Source: an uncultured Eubacterium sp. (lineage in GTDB: Bacteria; Bacillota; Clostridia; Lachnospirales; Lachnospiraceae). From it: a stretch of DNA of 52,963 bases. A model generated the notes under the pieces. It was not told where the DNA came from, searched no databases, and worked only from the letters and a program-made list of their open reading frames with translations. The translations under genes and the position numbers were made by a program. Every line of letters starts with the position of its first letter. The stretch's first letter is position 1. The stretch is taken from positions 1-52,963 of the forward strand of contig CAJUTR010000019.1 in NCBI GenBank assembly GCA_910589665.1, in the 5' to 3' direction. Below are positions 51,312-52,963 of the stretch, piece after piece.

Positions 51312-52963
51312 ATGGAAAATACGAGTGGACAAGAAAAATACTATTTGGGATTAGATATGGGAACATCTTCCGTTGGTTGGGCGGTTACGGACGACCAATA
51401 TGAAATTATCAAAAAGCATGGAAAAGCTTTGTGGGGAATCCGTCTTTTTGAGCAGGCAAATACAGCAGAAGGGCGGCGAGCATTTCGAACAGCCAGAAGG
51501 AGAACCGAACGAAGGAAAAACAGAATTGCGCTGCTTCAGGAATTATTTTCAGAGGAGATTGCGAAGATAGATCCTGGATTCTTTCTCAGAATGAAAGAAA
51601 GTAAATACGTTCCGGAGGATAAGAGGGATGTAGAGGGAAATATGCCAGAACTCCCATATACGCTATTTGTTGATCATGGGTTTACGGATGTTGAATTTCA
51701 TAAACAGTTTCCTACTATTTATCATCTGCGTTATGCACTCATCGCTCAGATGGATAAAAAGCCTGATATCCGGCTGGTTTATCTGGCACTGCATCATATT
51801 ATGAAGCACCGGGGTCATTTTTTATTTGAGGGAAAAGGAATATCTGAAGGAACGAATTTTTCGGTCGCTGTACAGGCGTTACTAGATTGTTTGGAGGAAA
51901 ATGGGGTAGAACTCAGTGAACTTCAACAAGAAGATCAGATGCAGCAATTAGAACAAATTTTAACATCAAGCGACAGCAGCAGAACAGAAAAAAAGAAACT
52001 GTTATGTGCCCTATTTGCTGGAAAGGATAAGCAGAAAAAAGCATTGGCGGGGTTGATAGCAGGCTGCACGGTAAAGTTGAGTGATTTGTTTGATGACAGA
52101 GCACTGGACGAGGAAGATCGGAATAAAATTTCTTTTTCGGATGATAATTATGAAGAATATATTTCTCAGGTAGAAGAAGAACTAGGAGATCGGTCTTTGT
52201 TGATCCTTTCGGCAAAAGCAATTTTTGACTGGTCAATCTTAAGTGATATATTGGGAACTTGTTCGTATTTATCTGAGGCGAAGATACAGTCTTTTGAGAA
52301 ACATAAACGAGATCTGAATAAGCTAAAAAATTTGCTGCGGACGGATAGAACGAGTTATCGTAAAATGTTTGGTGAGCCGGGAAAAACTGCAAATTATAGC
52401 GCTTATGTGGGTATGGTAAAAAAGAATGGGAAAAAGCAGCCAATCGATGAAAAGTGTTCCCGCGAAGAATTTTATAAATTTCTAAAGAAAACATTACAAG
52501 ACTTTCCTTGTTTAGAAACAGACGGGGTAGTCAGAGAGGAACTGCTGGAAGAGGTGGAACAGGGGACGTTATTTCCAAAACAGATTCTTCGTGATAATTC
52601 TGTCATCCCATATCAGTTACATGAAAAAGAGTTATATAAAATACTGGAAAACGCAGCTCGGTTTTATCCATTTTTAGAAAAAACAGATAAGGAGGGCTAT
52701 TCTGTATCACAGAAAATCAAAGAAATTTTTCGTTTCCGAATTCCCTATTTTGTTGGTCCGATCAATACTTATCATAAAGAAAGAGGGGGGCATAGTTGGG
52801 CTGTTCGTATAGGTAATACTATCGATCAGATTTATCCTTGGAATTTTTCTGAAAAAATTGATGAGGAACAATGCGCAGAAAGATTTATTAAACGAATGAC
52901 AAATAAGTGTACACCACTTTACAACTTTTTCAAAAAAAATAACGTACAGGATAATTTTCGTGT
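51312..52963 (+). CDS. cas9: CRISPR-associated endonuclease Cas9, N-terminal part (runs off the window)
   Basis: 550 codons are visible and the frame is open at the right edge. RuvC-I motif YYLGLDMGTSSVGWAV places the catalytic Asp at residue 15. An arginine-rich bridge helix follows (RRAFRTARRRTERRKNRI, near 55-72), then the REC lobe with HLRYALI, LALHHIMKHRGHFL and the RIPYFVGPI segment, as in type II-A/II-C Cas9. HNH, RuvC-II/III and the PAM-interacting domain are beyond the window. The ATG has GTAGG seven bases upstream within an AAGGAGAAGG-rich stretch. The tracrRNA is divergent. I found no confident cas9 promoter. Confidence 0.95.
   Translation, partial: MENTSGQEKYYLGLDMGTSSVGWAVTDDQYEIIKKHGKALWGIRLFEQANTAEGRRAFRTARRRTERRKNRIALLQELFSEEIAKIDPGFFLRMKESKYVPEDKRDVEGNMPELPYTLFVDHGFTDVEFHKQFPTIYHLRYALIAQMDKKPDIRLVYLALHHIMKHRGHFLFEGKGISEGTNFSVAVQALLDCLEENGVELSELQQEDQMQQLEQILTSSDSSRTEKKKLLCALFAGKDKQKKALAGLIAGCTVKLSDLFDDRALDEEDRNKISFSDDNYEEYISQVEEELGDRSLLILSAKAIFDWSILSDILGTCSYLSEAKIQSFEKHKRDLNKLKNLLRTDRTSYRKMFGEPGKTANYSAYVGMVKKNGKKQPIDEKCSREEFYKFLKKTLQDFPCLETDGVVREELLEEVEQGTLFPKQILRDNSVIPYQLHEKELYKILENAARFYPFLEKTDKEGYSVSQKIKEIFRFRIPYFVGPINTYHKERGGHSWAVRIGNTIDQIYPWNFSEKIDEEQCAERFIKRMTNKCTPLYNFFKKNNVQDNFR

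Overview
The window looks like a chromosomal segment of a Gram-positive gut clostridium, most likely a Lachnospiraceae member. The grounds are strong AAGGAGG ribosome sites, TTGACA/TATAAT-type promoters often with an extended TG, a secretin-free type IV pilus cluster, ECF transport, and a type II Cas9. The DNA is moderate in GC. Most genes lie on the + strand in tight operons. No rRNA or tRNA gene was seen.

Layout. 1-536 is the tail of a large serine recombinase, so a mobile element ends at the left edge. It is followed by an orphan ABC ATPase, three secreted proteins (two tandem EF-hand/leucine-rich paralogues and one more) and a methyltransferase. 6520-10172 is the translation/secretion block ylxM-ffh-rpsP-khpA-rimM-trmD. 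10241-12112 is hisB plus a HisIE protein carrying a HisF-like N-terminal domain. 12146-28652 is a type IV pilus cluster: pilB, pilT, pilC, a major pilin with its own promoter, pilD, a PilM-PilN fusion, pilO, several minor pilins, an 820-residue PilX-like protein and a 1038-residue membrane-anchored protein. rnhB-ylqH, the usual distal part of the ffh/trmD neighbourhood, follows. 29852-32948 is a thiazole operon (thiS-thiG-thiH-tenI) behind a structured leader RNA. Then come metA, a convergent sirtuin and an orphan substrate-binding lipoprotein.

36846-44463 is a two-sided corrinoid (vitamin B12) acquisition locus. On the - strand a clear cobalamin riboswitch precedes a secreted transcobalamin-like (DUF4430) protein and a secreted beta-propeller protein. 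On the + strand, from a divergent promoter, lie a second, membrane-anchored DUF4430 protein and a complete ECF transporter (T component, fused double ATPase, S component). I infer a Gram-positive capture-and-import chain: secreted or wall-held binders pass corrinoid to an anchored binder and then to the ECF transporter. A beta-propeller partner recalls BtuG of Bacteroides by analogy only.

The right end holds degV, a small acidic membrane protein, PcrA helicase, a DUF1836 regulator, a MIF-like tautomerase, a 23S rRNA uracil methyltransferase, and the start of cas9. A tracrRNA gene with its own promoter and terminator lies between the last two on the - strand. cas9 runs off the window; no CRISPR array is present.
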